Assembly: GCA_030761205.1 (NCBI GenBank)
Contig: JAULJL010000001.1
Location: 42,325,645-42,389,644, forward strand
DNA length: 64,000 nt
DNA from: Fremontodendron californicum
Lineage: Eukaryota; Streptophyta; Magnoliopsida; Malvales; Malvaceae
Reading direction: 5' to 3'
Shown in pieces: positions 48,173-60,657 of the stretch. The notes beneath the pieces are model-generated. The model worked only from the letters and a program-made list of their open reading frames with translations, had not been told where the DNA came from and made no database searches. A program made the position numbers and the translations under genes. The number at the start of each line of letters is the position of its first letter. Position 1 is the stretch's first letter.

Positions 48173-51100
48173 CTAAAATGGCATAAAGCATAAGTACTTC
48201 TTTCGAAGTTTTTTCATTCCGCCAAAAGCACCTCTCTTTCTTCCACCTGCTGCTGCCGTATGGCTGCCGGTTGATGTAGATGGTTTACGAGATGATGATG
48301 ATGATGGACCTTCAGCCCTTTGATCCCCTTTGGCACGCTTTGTGACATTGTTGTTAAGGTCTCTACTCCCTGAAGCTGAATTAGGTACATAGCCAGTAGT
48401 TTTGAAGAATTCATCACTACCCGAGTTGCTTCCCTCAATACTAACAAGAGATCCTGCTAATAAATCAAAGATCAATACTTTTGAATACCCCATGAGAAAA
48501 TCCATCTTTGCAATAAATTAAAAGCTTAAGAGGTAACGGGTGAAATACTGGTTCAGTGGTTTGAACTTGATAAAATATGTACAGACATTAACTAGCAGCA
48601 GACAAGCAAGAGCTATTATCAACTGGAAATTTCGGTTATCCAATAGATTCCATTAACATTTTGCATCATTAAAGACATGCTTCATGCAACTAAAACAGGA
48701 CATAAAATTGAGATACTATTCTAATTATTTGGCAGTCTAAACAGCTCTTTATGATCATACAGAATATATTTTCCAGGACTTAAAAAAAAAATGGTAAATT
48801 CATGCATGGACATCATGATATCTCACCAGTAAAAGACATAATAGTACATAAAATGGCAGGCTAGGATAGTAGCTATTGTCTATGGTTTCTTCGATTAAAA
48901 TATGTATATGGGTGGTTCTTGCAAGGTCAAATTTCAATCTCAATAAGAACTAATATATTAGGCTATAGTTAATGCTAGATGCATCATGCTTTAAAATTGT
49001 CTTGCCTCTTTCATTCTTTTGCCACATGTTCAGAAACTTCTTTTTTATGATGTTCCATCTACTTGGGATATTGAGAAAAGTTGATCATGGTTCAGAAAAT
49101 ATGAAAGTTTTCAATAGTACTGTTATTCACGCTGGTTCTAGAGAAATAAATTTACAAACAGTTTCAGATGCAAGAACAAGTAACTTCGACTTTCAGGAAT
49201 TGGAACAGCATGTATGTTTCTAAGGTAATGAAAGAAAATCTCATATGATATAGAGCAAAAAAGAAGTTGAAAACCAACGAGCCTGGACAAAGTCAGACAG
49301 TTGACATACCTAAAGTGGCTGGAACTATAACCACCTCGTCCAATTTGTTGGATGCAGAGACATTAAGCTTTTTACCTGCATCATTCTGTTCCAAAACTTG
49401 GTCCTGATCAAGGTCTTGCAAGAAAGCCATCGAATCGAAACATTCATCTGATGAAATGCTCACGGCGCTTGAATTTTCTGAACTTGAAGAAGATGCTGGG
49501 TTATCAAGATCATTCAATTCCAGAAAGCCATCTCCTATTGAAGAGAAATCATTTTGACCTCCTGAGAAAAAATCCATTTCAACGATGTTTTCTCCTCGAT
49601 GCTCTGGAACTGGAAGTCTCTCTGCAACAGCCAATACTTCTGTCTGATCATGCTTGTTCACCTACAAATAATGGCTACACCTCAAATAGACAAACAGAAC
49701 AACACCCAAATTTAAGTATTGAAAAAAGTTGACAGAGAAAAGAAATTCATCCTCTTTATATTCTCTCCCAATACACCTAATCTTAATGAGTTGCCAATGG
49801 GTTTTCTAGATCTAGTTGTCTAGTGGTATCTTATTGTATAGGGTAATTTTGATCAGGTGAGGAAACGTTGCAAACCAGTAAAACGAGAAGCCGTAGGGAC
49901 ACGACGGAGAGGAAGATTGGAGCAGACCCTAGAGAACAAGTGTGATGGCAGGTGGTGGTGATGAAGACTATAAGTGGTTGAGGATGATGAAGGTTATGGT
50001 GGTTGTGATAATTCAGAGAAAAACTTACAAAGAATTCTTATCGACTGAAAGTTTGTCAGATGGCCAAAAGTTCTCAAATAAAGCATTTGAACCTCTATTT
50101 ATAGCCTCTCCGTGGAAGTTACCAGGATGAGTTACAAAGATGGTGGACGGGTATTAGGAGCCCACTCACGTGTAAGTAACACCTATCATGGGTAGTGGGA
50201 GAGAGAGGGAGGTTACCAAATTAGTGGATAACATGAAAGTTATGTGGAGGTTACACTTGAGTAGTGTTTTGGTGACATAAAGAAAGATTATGTGACAAAC
50301 ACCCTTAAGAATGCACTGTCTATTCAGCGGGAATGGGAATCACTTGTGTTTCAGGGAAATGTTAAGAAGCGGACTTCTTGACAATATCCATATCTGAGCC
50401 TCCAAGCCATGCTCTCCAGGACGTCTCAAGAGTGGAGCAAACCCAAGAATCTTGCCAACTTTCCGGGTTTAGCTCCACAGTCTTCATGTAGTTGTGTATT
50501 ATTGCAGGAAGTCCTGTTGCCAAGAAGCGAAGTGCTAAGCGACGTGTCAGGAAGCAACGTGCCAAGCGACGTGCCAAGAAGCGACTTGCCAGGAAGCGAC
50601 GTGCCAAGAGACGTGCCAGGAAGCGCTGTTGACAGGGAGACTATTACTAAGGCCCGCTGCATATGAGATTTGTGCCTGCATAAAATGTTATTGACCAAAA
50701 ACGAGTGTCTACACTTCTCAATCTTAGAAGACATCCTAGCACTCAAATAAACTCTTCTGTTTGATTTCCAGATTCTAAAAGTCATAAAAAATAGTTTAAA
50801 TTAATGAACTTACAAATTGCACAATTATTTGCATTTTGACCAACTAGAGTAGAAGTTTAGCTAAACTATAAATAATTCATAACTAGTGAAATCGATTAAT
50901 TGAGAATTTTCCTGGTCAGTGAGAAGGATAGTCCTAATCAAAGCGCATATTTCATGTCTAAGGGGCATCTTGCAGATATTTTAGGTGACTCCAGAATTTG
51001 CAATGTTAAAGCAAAAAGTCCAAGTTGATAGTTTGGTGTAAAAGCCATCAACTTGAAAGACTTGTGTATGGTATATATTGTAAAATAATTTAACCTAATT

Positions 51101-53263
51101 TATCCCAAAAAGAAAAAGAAATAAAACTGCCAAACTGACCAAAGAAAAGCAAAGATGCAGATACTGACATACCTCAGGGTTGCTCGAGGAACGTATTCTT
51201 GTTGTACTGCTGTTAGCATCCAGAACAGGAGGTTTTGGTAAATGATTTTCAGTATCAATACGAGCACTTGACATTTTCTGCTGCATCTCATGGCTGGGAA
51301 CAAGAAAAACTCTACACAGGGAGCTGGTTTCCTGCATATCATCCAACCAAACCGGCTAATGACTGGCAGGTTCAGTCAATAACTGAAATAAAACAAATCG
51401 TGTTAACATGTAAGCTTCTAGGACTTTCAGTTTTAGTAGAGTACCCTTTTCTCGTTGTCATCGGACAGTCTCTTCCGAGTTGTGCTGAACAGTTGCATCA
51501 CCCAGTCAGTTTTATGTTCATAAGGGACTTTACCATAGTATTCAAGAGTGGTTCTCCAACCAATAATATCAGAGTTTGAGAACACTTCACAAGCCTCCTC
51601 TTTGGTCTTCCAGATGCCATGTTCCATACGAATGTTCTCCTTTGAGCTAAACAAGAACCAACAATCATCTGCATGTAGCAAATAAGTGCCATGAGCCTTG
51701 TAAAAGCAGAAGACTGATCCCCTTGCATCATAGTTGGTATGCATAATGTTATGTAACTCGCATTTATGGTTTTGTCGATGCACAAAATTTTACTTGAAAT
51801 AACATTTGGTGTATTACACTATAATCCACCACCAACTTATAACACTTTACTCTTTTAATGAAAATAACAAGGTATTCTGATTTTGGCAAGGAGATTAAAA
51901 TATGTCAAAGCCAAATTAACATCCTCTGTTATTGATATAGTTTGCATATCCCATCAGAACTCAACTTTCTAAAAAGTAATAATAAGAATTACCTTTCGTT
52001 GCTGAAGTCATGAGGACATAAATTTAACAACAAAATTAATCCTTACTGTTTCATTTCAGATGCTTGATCTAGTGTATAACATATATATATATTCTAGAAA
52101 TCTTCCATGACTTCATGATAAATTATGTATGAATAGACTCTTGAAAATGAGTTCAGAAAGAGCCAGAGAAGATACAGCCTTTGGCACGTATCAAAGACAA
52201 AAGACTTTGCAACAAAAGGGTGGATACAAGTAAGAATATTGAACATACATCTATTTTACAGTGGAAGACAAACAGAGTAACAGTCCTATGATGGCATAAT
52301 AGAAACAAAATCTTATTGATTACCCAAAAGAGAGATTAATTAAATTAAGTTAGTAAGGGTCAGAAAGAGAAATGCTTAATTGTTCTCAATGATGCAATAT
52401 GTTAGATTATAGCAAAAATCAGGATTAATTATTTATAAGTTATGGCAAAAATAATGACCCTTACCTGGTAAGTTTTGGGGCTCATATCTGTAAGGATTTT
52501 CATCAATAACATTGCTTGGTAGAGGAGATCCACTAGTCAATTTGTCGAAACCGATAAAGAGCTCCTCATTGGTGCAGGTGAAACCAATATTCACGGGTGG
52601 GGAAGCTGCCGGAGTTGCCATGGTGATCTGATTACAGACAACAAAAAAACAACCTCATGACCAAATAGTTTATCTGGTGCAGCTGTAAAAGGAAGGCCTT
52701 TCAAGCTGATGGATATCAAGTTTCTGCTACTCATCAACAAATAACAATACATTAAAAGGAAAAATCACAACAAAAAAAAAAAAGTTGTAGTAAATGATAC
52801 ATTATATGCACATATAGAATCATGCAGCATCAGCCAAAATTATCCATTTAGTTGATTAAGAATGAACATCCCTGAATGGACCAAGACCAACCAACCTTTC
52901 ACGTTTCACCTATGTCAATTATAAACAACCACTCAAATTACTTGTTCCTTTTAACTCCTGGGGCGCAATGAAACACTAAAATTGATCTACTAGAGAATAT
53001 AATAAAAAAAATATCACACTAATTTATTTTAAGGCAAAACTTTTAGAGTAATCAATATATATTATTATGGAGGGATTTTTTCTCTTTTGCTTGATCCAAA
53101 CTTTGATTCAGATAAAATTATTTTTCAAAATAAACAATTATGAAAAAAAAATATACCTTTCAGAATAAAGTTTTTTTTTTTATTTTTTTTATTTTAAGGA
53201 GGGAGACTATGGAGATAAGCACAGCTCACTTACCGGTGGAGTTGAGCTGCCGGATTCCTGCAT
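48173..53263 (-). CDS. Divergent NAC-domain protein
   Basis: Exons, high to low: 53263-53234, 52627-52465, 51668-51445, 51331-51173, 49661-49310 and 48453-48173, all joining in frame to about 402 residues. The first exon adds MQESGSSTPPIT in frame; without it the start is the ATG at 52621 and the length is 390. A NAC-like fold is suggested by NEELFIGFDKL, then DDCWFLFSS, GIWKTKEEA and TSSLCRVFL, but the usual PGFRFHPTDEEL and WYFF motifs are altered. The C-terminal half is acidic and Ser-rich, ending in a Lys/Arg-rich patch (GGRKRG..KKLRKK), a possible nuclear signal; no membrane anchor. DNA binding is inferred. A solo LTR sits in the 49662-51172 intron. The leader exon is probably about 53686-53790, with TATAAAA upstream. 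Confidence 0.82.
49835..50713 (-). mobile_element. Solo LTR, copy 2 (879 bp), inside a NAC gene intron
   Basis: On the minus strand it begins TGTAGACACTCG and ends CCCTATACA, closely matching copy 1 over its length. Flanks on the plus strand are CTTCT (50714-50718) and CTTAT (49830-49834), a 5-bp duplication with one mismatch. The internal 12-bp repeat (about 50522-50630) is shorter and less regular. It is in the same orientation as the host gene, and its TATA box is near 50094-50104. Confidence 0.87.
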
Positions 53264-54344
53264 TCAATCTGTTACAACAAAACAAAAAAAATAAAATCCA
53301 AAGAAATAAAATGATCAGCTGCAAGCTAATAATTACTTACTTTCTGTTTGGTTTTTCAAGAAAGTGAAGGAAAAAAAAAAAAAACCAAAACAAATCAGCA
53401 TCTTTCAGCTTTCGAGTCCCTTGACTCAATGACTTTGGTTGTTTAATGTCAACTACTAACAAAAAACAAAAAAAAAAAAGTCTTCCACTTTCCTTTTCTC
53501 TTTTCCTTCCTTTACTGACCAACCAAACAGAGGTCCTTAACTGCTTTCTAACATTTCAGCTGATTTTACATAAACAAACTATACTTTAATATATCCAGGG
53601 AGAGCTCTGATCAATAATAAAAAAAGAAGAAAAGAGAATTGATATCTATAAAAAAACAGAAACAAATTAAAAGAATTCCTTTACCAGGTTTAAAGACGAG
53701 CAACCGGAAGAGAGTGAGTGCCTGCCTGCCTTGCTTGCTTCGTTTCCTTAATCACCACTCTCTAGTAATAACATCCACTGTCCAACAACGTAGCACTGGT
53801 TTTATAAAACAAACCTTAGGCCCGGGTTCGAATTAATGGAAGCATTTAGGCAACACGTGGGAGTTTCTTATTGGATAAAAGCAGCCATGGTTATTCTAGT
53901 TGGCTTGCTTTTGTTTTATTTTTGTCTGTTTTTTCAAGGAAATAAAAATAAAATAAAATTGGCTTCCCTTGGTTTTTTAAGACTCGCAATCGCATTATTT
54001 CAGCCAAAAAGTGAGATTAAGTCTTTAGTCTTTACCAAGACTCAAGTACTAAGTCTTTGAAAAAGAGGGGTTGATTAATTCTAGAATAGTCCAGTGGATT
54101 CTAGTTCTACTTAAAAGTTAAATTTTTGTTTCCTACCTATTGTTTTGATTGGATGAATTTAGGACAACCTGCTGTAAAACTATTTATATCTATATATGGC
54201 CCATGCTACAAAAGATTTTTCGGCCCATATAAGAATATGATTATTGAATGTAATAATAAAATTAAGCTTAAAAAAAAAACTATGAATTTTATCTCTCTAC
54301 TTAAATAAAGCCCTATATTTTTATTATATTCGAATAAAACTGTG

Positions 54345-54450
54345 ACTTGAAAATAAAATAAGAGATTGCAAATTTCGTGATTCGAATTTCAAAATTGATA
54401 AATATTATTTTTTAAAAATAATTACATGAATCAACTGAACTAAATTTTTA
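54345..54450 (-). repeat. Degenerate SINE copy
   Basis: The minus strand reads TTTAGTTCAGTTGATTCATG and AAATTCGAATCACGAAATTT, the head and B-box regions of the family best preserved near 2310. Confidence 0.45.
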
Positions 54451-55512
54451 ATTTATACTTAAATAAACTATTAAAATAAATCAATTTATCATTTAAAATA
54501 AAAAAAAAAATTTAGATACAAATAAAATATATAAAAAATGTATTTTGGTATAATAAAAATATAAAACTTACTTTAAAAAAATTGAAATAATTCAATATTT
54601 TTAATATTTTAGTCAATAATTCATTGTTTATTTTCTATATAAGAGAGACAATTGTATTTCTATTTTTTTTTTGGTTACTTGAAATATATATCACAGCTTG
54701 AAAATAAGTTTACTTATAAGTGTAATGAAAGAAATTGACTTTGATAAATGTAACTATTTGCTTAGTCCAAAAAAAAAGATACTATAATTGCAACCATATA
54801 ATGTAAGGAGTGAGAAATGGACTGATTGATTGATTAAACAAAATTCACACTTGTAAACTCGATCCGGAAACCGAAATCTTTAAGTCCATGGAGAACTTTT
54901 ACTTCATACCGACTGTATTTCTCAAATAATTATTAAAAGAATCCAGCAAGATTATCTCTAAGTTAAAAAAAGAAAGATTCCGGTATTACCAAATTTTGTC
55001 ATGCTTCGTCAGGATGCACGAAGGAAGATCTTTTTTTTGTGTGTCGAAACTGAATCTTATGATTGAATCTTTAAAAAACCAATCATAAAACAAAATCATA
55101 CATTCAAATAAAGTATACGTCATTCGAATGAGCATTTATGGTTGTTTAAAGTTGGTCTAATTATATAGTAAACCTTATTTATCGTTTACATGCATATTTG
55201 GACCGACAATCTTAATAAGTAATTAGAAACTTATGTAAAAAAAAATTGAAATAAAACAGTACTTACTCCAAACAGGATTTTTATGATTTAATTAGAGGTC
55301 AACAGTGTAATAGTAAGGTGCATGCATTAGCCACTAAAACTTGATTCCAAATACTTGGATGAAATAGTAGTTTAGGTTTAAGACAAACCAACCCCCGCCA
55401 ACGCCACAAAAGCATCAAAGAATAAGTTAGACGACAACAAATAAGTTGTACTATCTAAACACATCATTACAAAGTTGACATTCAACAATCTTTCGCGCAA
55501 CGGTAGATGCTC

Positions 55513-55552
<40 letters not shown>

Positions 55553-56273
55553 AAAATGGCTTTGGGAAGTGTCAAACCAAAGCTGAGTTGCAGGATCACC
55601 CAAACAGGCAAAAAAATTGAAGCTGGTTTCGTCAACAAGGAACTTAAAAAACGAAAACAAGAACAAAACAGAGCAGAGCAGAAGTTGAAGTTGAAGAACT
55701 CAAACATTACCTTAAACAAGAGCCAGCAGCTTCCAGGGTTTTACCTATTTGACAAAACCGAAAGTCGAAACTTAAGTTAGAAGGAAACACAATTCTCTGT
55801 TTGTTTCCAATAAATGCATGAAACAATAAAGAAAAAAGGAAAGAAAGAAACGGATACAGCATAACAGGCTCAAAGAAGACAAAAATCTTTCTAATCTAGA
55901 CCATGAAGATTAGCTCAAATTCATTTCCACCACCGAGAAACTTATACAAAAACATAAAAACAATGCTAAATGGAATAACCATTTCCTCCCGTTCCTTATC
56001 AACCAATCAGTCGTTTTACTTAAACAAAACAGGGGAAGGAAGAAAAAAAACCCAAACTACAAAAAAAAAAAAAAAAAAGAACCAGAAGAGGTCTGTAAAC
56101 CCACAGCTGTCATCAACAAAATAAAACAAGATTAATACTTATATAAAAAAATAAAAAAGAAGAAAAAAGAGGAAATCTAACCTTGAAACGATCGGACGAA
56201 GACAGTGACTCAGCGAGTCACTTTGATATTTTTGCTCAATTGTTACTCTGAAATAGCAGCGGAGCTTTGGGAG

Positions 56274-56287
56274 TATTTATACACGAG
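56274..56287 (-). promoter_or_regulatory. TATA box of an orphan or alternative leader
   Basis: The minus strand reads GTGTATAAATACTCCC followed by a leader-like stretch ending TTTCAAG/GTTAGATTTCC near 56181, a good splice donor. No coding exon follows before the NAC gene at 53263, so this may be an alternative NAC leader or a non-coding transcript. Confidence 0.35.
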
Positions 56288-56924
56288 GGGTTAACATTCC
56301 AACCACAAAACTAACCAGGGTTACCCCTCCCACAGTTAACAATGTTGATCGTCCATTTTTATATAAAAGGAAAAATTAAGCACAAGAGTATGACGTGGCC
56401 ATCCGTCGATTGGCTGAACTCATGTTATCATCCGGTGGAAGCAGAAAGACTTTACTGTCAAAAACACATTACTTTATTTCGGGGCCGCCAGCCTTCTAGG
56501 AAGTTTCCTTTGGCCTCTCTTTGACTTTGTCAACTACAAATTTATAACCAACTTTGATAGTTTGATTGTGGGTGACTTTTGTCAGCATTGCAAAAAAGCA
56601 ACTTATATGATCATTTAATTTCGGAAATTTATTAAATAGTATACAATTTTATTTCTTAACAAGAAAGTTTTTTTAATTCAAAAATAAATAAGTTTTTTTT
56701 TTTATTTCTCAAATTAAGACAAAAATACTCATAATCTTTTTTAGCTAAAAAGATAATCATATGCATTTACTTAAATATAAATATTTATTTAGCTTTCAAA
56801 ATTAGTTAGGTGAAAACTTGAATTTTTTAAACCTTTTTTCATATAGGGAAAATTGAAAGGTGACCAAATTCTTTCAAATGGTTTCAAGATCTTACTCTTA
56901 AAATTTTATGGAATTGAATTTAGA

Positions 56925-57050
56925 TTTAATCCAATTAATTCATACAATTATTTTTAAGAAGTATCATTTGATAAATTTGATTTCGAATCTTATAATATAT
57001 ATATATATATTTTATTTTCAAATTGTGACTTATTTTATAAAAAAAATAAG
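56925..57050 (+). repeat. Degenerate SINE copy
   Basis: Carries TTTAATCCAATTAATTCATAC and AATTTGATTTCGAATCTTATA before a TA run and an A-rich tail, in the same motif order as the other copies. Confidence 0.45.
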
Positions 57051-57708
57051 AATAAAATAGTACTAAACGATTTAAGTTTATGATTCTATTTTACAAGCAA
57101 AATCTTACTACAATTGTACCCATTTCATTTTTTGTTATAAAAATTATTGTACCACATTTAAACCGTCGAATATGTTGGTAAATTGGTAATAATACAAAAC
57201 TTTTATTTGTCTCTAGGTGTTTATCCAGTCAACCTAACCATTCCTCTCCACGAAAAGCTAAGTGGAATTGTATTTAAATTTATATTTACTTTCTTGGTTT
57301 CTTTGATAAATCACACATTCTTCTTATAATATGTACGGATTTGTATATTTATGTTATTTATGTATCATATTTGTATTTAACATATTATATATTTATATAA
57401 AATTTAACATGTTAATAAATTATATAAATTTTAACATGTCCATATATTTTATATTATATTCATATTTTTTTTCGTATTTTAATTATTTTTTATGTCGTAT
57501 CTAAAATCATAATCATCACAATAAATAAATAAATAAAACTAATACGTTCAGGCTAGACCGACTATAGGCGAACTGGCCAATTATTCAAGTCCAGCCCAAT
57601 CTCAAATTTTAAGATATCCGCCCAAAATGAACTGCTTCAAAGACTCGACGAGCGGCTCAAGAAGGGCGCGTAGGCCTAGGCATAGCTGAGTTGAGTTCAG
57701 TTGTGAAA

Positions 57709-60657
57709 ATGGAGGACGAGTCGAAACCAAGCGACGAGCTATCTAGATTCTTAGATTCCGGCATTTACCAATTCCCAAATTCGAATGCCGTCTTCATCGA
57801 CCCAGTTCGCGTGCTTAACCGATCCTACTCTCGTTTTAGGGTATCTCCTTCCACCTATTACTCCCGTTTCTTTGAATCCAAACACCCCGCTCAAGAATCT
57901 AACCTCTCCTCCAATCCAAAGAAACGAAAACGAAAACCGAAGAAACAACCTCACTCCCTCAATGAAAAAGAACAAGCCGCAGATAAGCGTCATCAGGTAA
58001 ATCATCAACCAATCATTGAAACATTCTTTTTAATTTATTTTTAAAATTTGTTTTTAATTTGTTTTTGTTGTTTGGTTTAGGAGGCGAGGCCTTTATTATT
58101 AAAGGCGCATGAATCTTTACTTGGAGCGGCTGATTTTCCAGCGATTATGAGCAAATTAAGGAGTGATTTTTGTTCTTCAACGGAGCTAAGCGGCGGTGAA
58201 GAACATTCTTTCTTTGAGCTTGGAAGAGTTTGGCAAGCTCCTTTGTATGATATAACTCTTAATTTTAAATTCAGTGGACTGAAAAACGAGAGTGATAATG
58301 GAGGTTTGGTTAAAATTCCTTGTTCATCGGTTTAATGATTAAAATTTTGTATTTTTATTAATTATTTGTTATTGATTTTCATCTTTGTTTCAGAAAATCG
58401 AAACGGTGATCAGAGAGTGCTTCCGGTTTTTGATAACTTCGTCGTTAACGACACGCTTGATGAAGTGGAGGCTGAATTTCTGAACCGGCATTATATATTA
58501 CCCAGACTGAGTTGCTTCTATATGGTGTGTTGATTTTCTTTCTTAAAATGTTTAAGAATAAGAAAAATATTAGAAACATAGAATTCATGGGAATGGTTTA
58601 GCTGTTATAATGTTATGATTCAGTTGAAATTACATTTTCGATTCCAATGTGTTTCAGATTCATTTTTATAATGCCTTACATGTTCTTATATGTTGTGTCC
58701 TTGATCATGTTGAAGTCAGATTTGGGGCAGATTCACAACATTATTCCGGGTAATTATTGCACATCAAGATTTTCACTTTAGGCTGCAACTTAATATGTAT
58801 CATATTGCAATAAAATATATTATCTGTTATAAGCTCATGTTGAGGAACCACCCTCAACCTTTTAGTCGGGCGTGGAAATTCATGTCGCTTGAGATTCCCA
58901 CGTGTTATCCGGCCCTGCATATTTTTTTTATTTGCTATCATGCTTCATTATTGGCTTACATATCCTAAATTTTCCGTTAGCTGCTCCAAGAACCAGTGGC
59001 TCATGGAATTATGATGAATTATTGACTTTCTTTTTCCCCGATGTAGCTGAATCTGATAGTGGTTTCAACCTTATAGTCATTGATCCTCCATGGGAAAATG
59101 GAAGTGCTCGTCAGAAATCGGTGTATGTAATCACATTCTTCAGTGTATCAAACACATTATAGCTTTTGACTGTCTGGAGCTTCCCGATCATAGTCTTGTG
59201 GCTTTCTTCTTGCCAATGCATTTTCACATGTTTTTGTTTCCTGATTGCTTCAGGTACCCAACTTTACCGAACCGGTATTTTTTATCCCTTCCTATTAAGC
59301 AACTTACTCACAGAGGAGGCGCACTTGTGGCCTTATGGGTGACAAATAGAGAGAAATTGCGTAACTTCGTTGAGAAAGAGCTATTCCCTGCATGGGGAGT
59401 TAGATATTTGTCCACAATTTACTGGTTGAAGGTGACCCTCTCACCTTTTCTGTCTTTGTGTATGTGTTTGCATGGAGTTAAAACAGTGCTAATTTGCAAG
59501 TTATCATTTCACTTATTGGGTTTTGCTTGAGGTTTTCAGGTGAAAGGAGATGGCTCATTGATCAGTGATCTTGGCCTCTTTCATCATCGGCCATATGAAT
59601 GCCTTCTCCTGGGATACTGTCATGGAAAAGTAATGAACGTAATGCAATGGACATGTTTTTAATTGCTAGTTGCTCCTGACTGGATTTTTTTTGTTGCTTA
59701 CACTGTTGAACTTTTGCAGGTAATGGATTCAGAATACCTTTCAGAATTTAGGGCCGTAAAAGATAAAAATATTATCATAAGCATTCCAGGAGGTTACTCT
59801 AGGAAACCCCCAATTGGAGGTATTATTTTTTCAATAGCGTACTTAAATAGTTAACTCATGATATATGGTTGTAAGTATTTATTACTTTTTCACCATGCTG
59901 TGGAAGATCTTCTTAACCAAAAGATGAACTATTTTCCTAATATTTCCTTCTTTTGTTTAAATCAACCAAAAAAAAGAAACATTACATGTGTTAATTCATC
60001 TTTTTATGATTATGAAGTAAATACATTATGATAACCAACTTTTACTTGGCTACTTAGTGCTTGAATTTTCACTCATTTGTAACCAGTGATAAAAAACCGG
60101 ACCGGACCGGTTGAACCGGGAACCGGTGGCCTATCCGGTCCGGTAAGTGTAATAAAACCGGATTTGATCGAACCGGTAAAAAACCGGTTAAAAAAGGGGG
60201 AGAATTGGTAAAAAACTGGAAAAAAGGGGAAAAACCATTTTTTTTTTAATTATTTTTGTCAAATTTATTTTTTGCAATTAATGAGATTTGAACTCATAAC
60301 CTCTTAGAAATATACTAAAGGCCATAACACTAAGCTAAATACTTATTTTTATTTACTATATTTAATATTAAAAATATTTAAAATCTTATTTAAAGTGTCC
60401 AACCGATTCAACCATTTGAACCAGGAACCGGAGGTCACACCGGTTTGACCTCCGGTCCAGTTTTTTCAACCTTGTTTGTAACTCTTTTCATCTTTCCCTT
60501 TATGTTTGTAGAATTACTGTTGGAGCATGTTCCTGGAGTTAAACCTGCTCGATGTATTGAACTCTTTGCTAGAGAAATGTTAGCTGGGTGGGTTTCTTGG
60601 GGAAATGAACCCCTTCACTTTCAGGACTCAAGATATTTTGAAAGAGTGAATACATAA
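57709..60657 (+). CDS. MT-A70 family methyltransferase, METTL4 type
   Basis: Nine coding exons: 57709-57996, 58081-58303, 58394-58524, 58716-58749, 58981-59122, 59254-59431, 59540-59629, 59720-59819 and 60512-60657. They join in frame to 443 residues. The catalytic DPPW is at about 260-263 in IVIDPPWENGS. LPNRYFLSLPIKQL, ALWVTNREK, HHRPYECLLLGYC and the C-terminal KPARCIELFAREM segment follow, as in the MT-A70 fold. A basic PKKRKRKPKK at about 70-79 is a likely nuclear signal. METTL4 homologues are N6-adenine methyltransferases acting on RNA such as U2 snRNA and debated for DNA; activity here is inferred. The ATG at 57709 is the first in frame. From memory, Arabidopsis At1g19340 is the equivalent gene beside AFR2. 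The last intron contains a hAT MITE. Confidence 0.93.
60084..60474. mobile_element. hAT MITE in the last intron of the MT-A70 gene
   Basis: Ends CAGTGATAAAAAACCGGACC and the reverse complement of GGTCCAGTTTTTTCAACCTTG form terminal inverted repeats. A perfect 8-bp duplication TTTGTAAC lies at 60076-60083 and 60475-60482. It is non-coding, 391 bp, rich in ACCGG and CCGGT words near both ends, and lies 37 bp upstream of the splice acceptor of the last exon. Confidence 0.92.

Larger units (their letters stand above)
53800..57700. other. Spacer between NAC and MT-A70 genes
   Basis: No coding gene recognised. It contains a degenerate SINE on the minus strand (54345-54450), a 27-base T run (55522-55548), a promoter-like stretch near 56275 on the minus strand and a second SINE-like copy (56925-57050). 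Other frames in 55378-56124 are low-complexity. Confidence 0.5.

Noticed and set aside
48972..49223. Plus-strand open frame inside the NAC gene
   Set aside because: Located in the NAC intron at 48454-49309, on the opposite strand and without conserved features.
55475..55780. 101-codon plus-strand open frame
   Set aside because: Begins in a 27-base T run (poly-Phe) and is Lys/Glu low complexity; no family resemblance.
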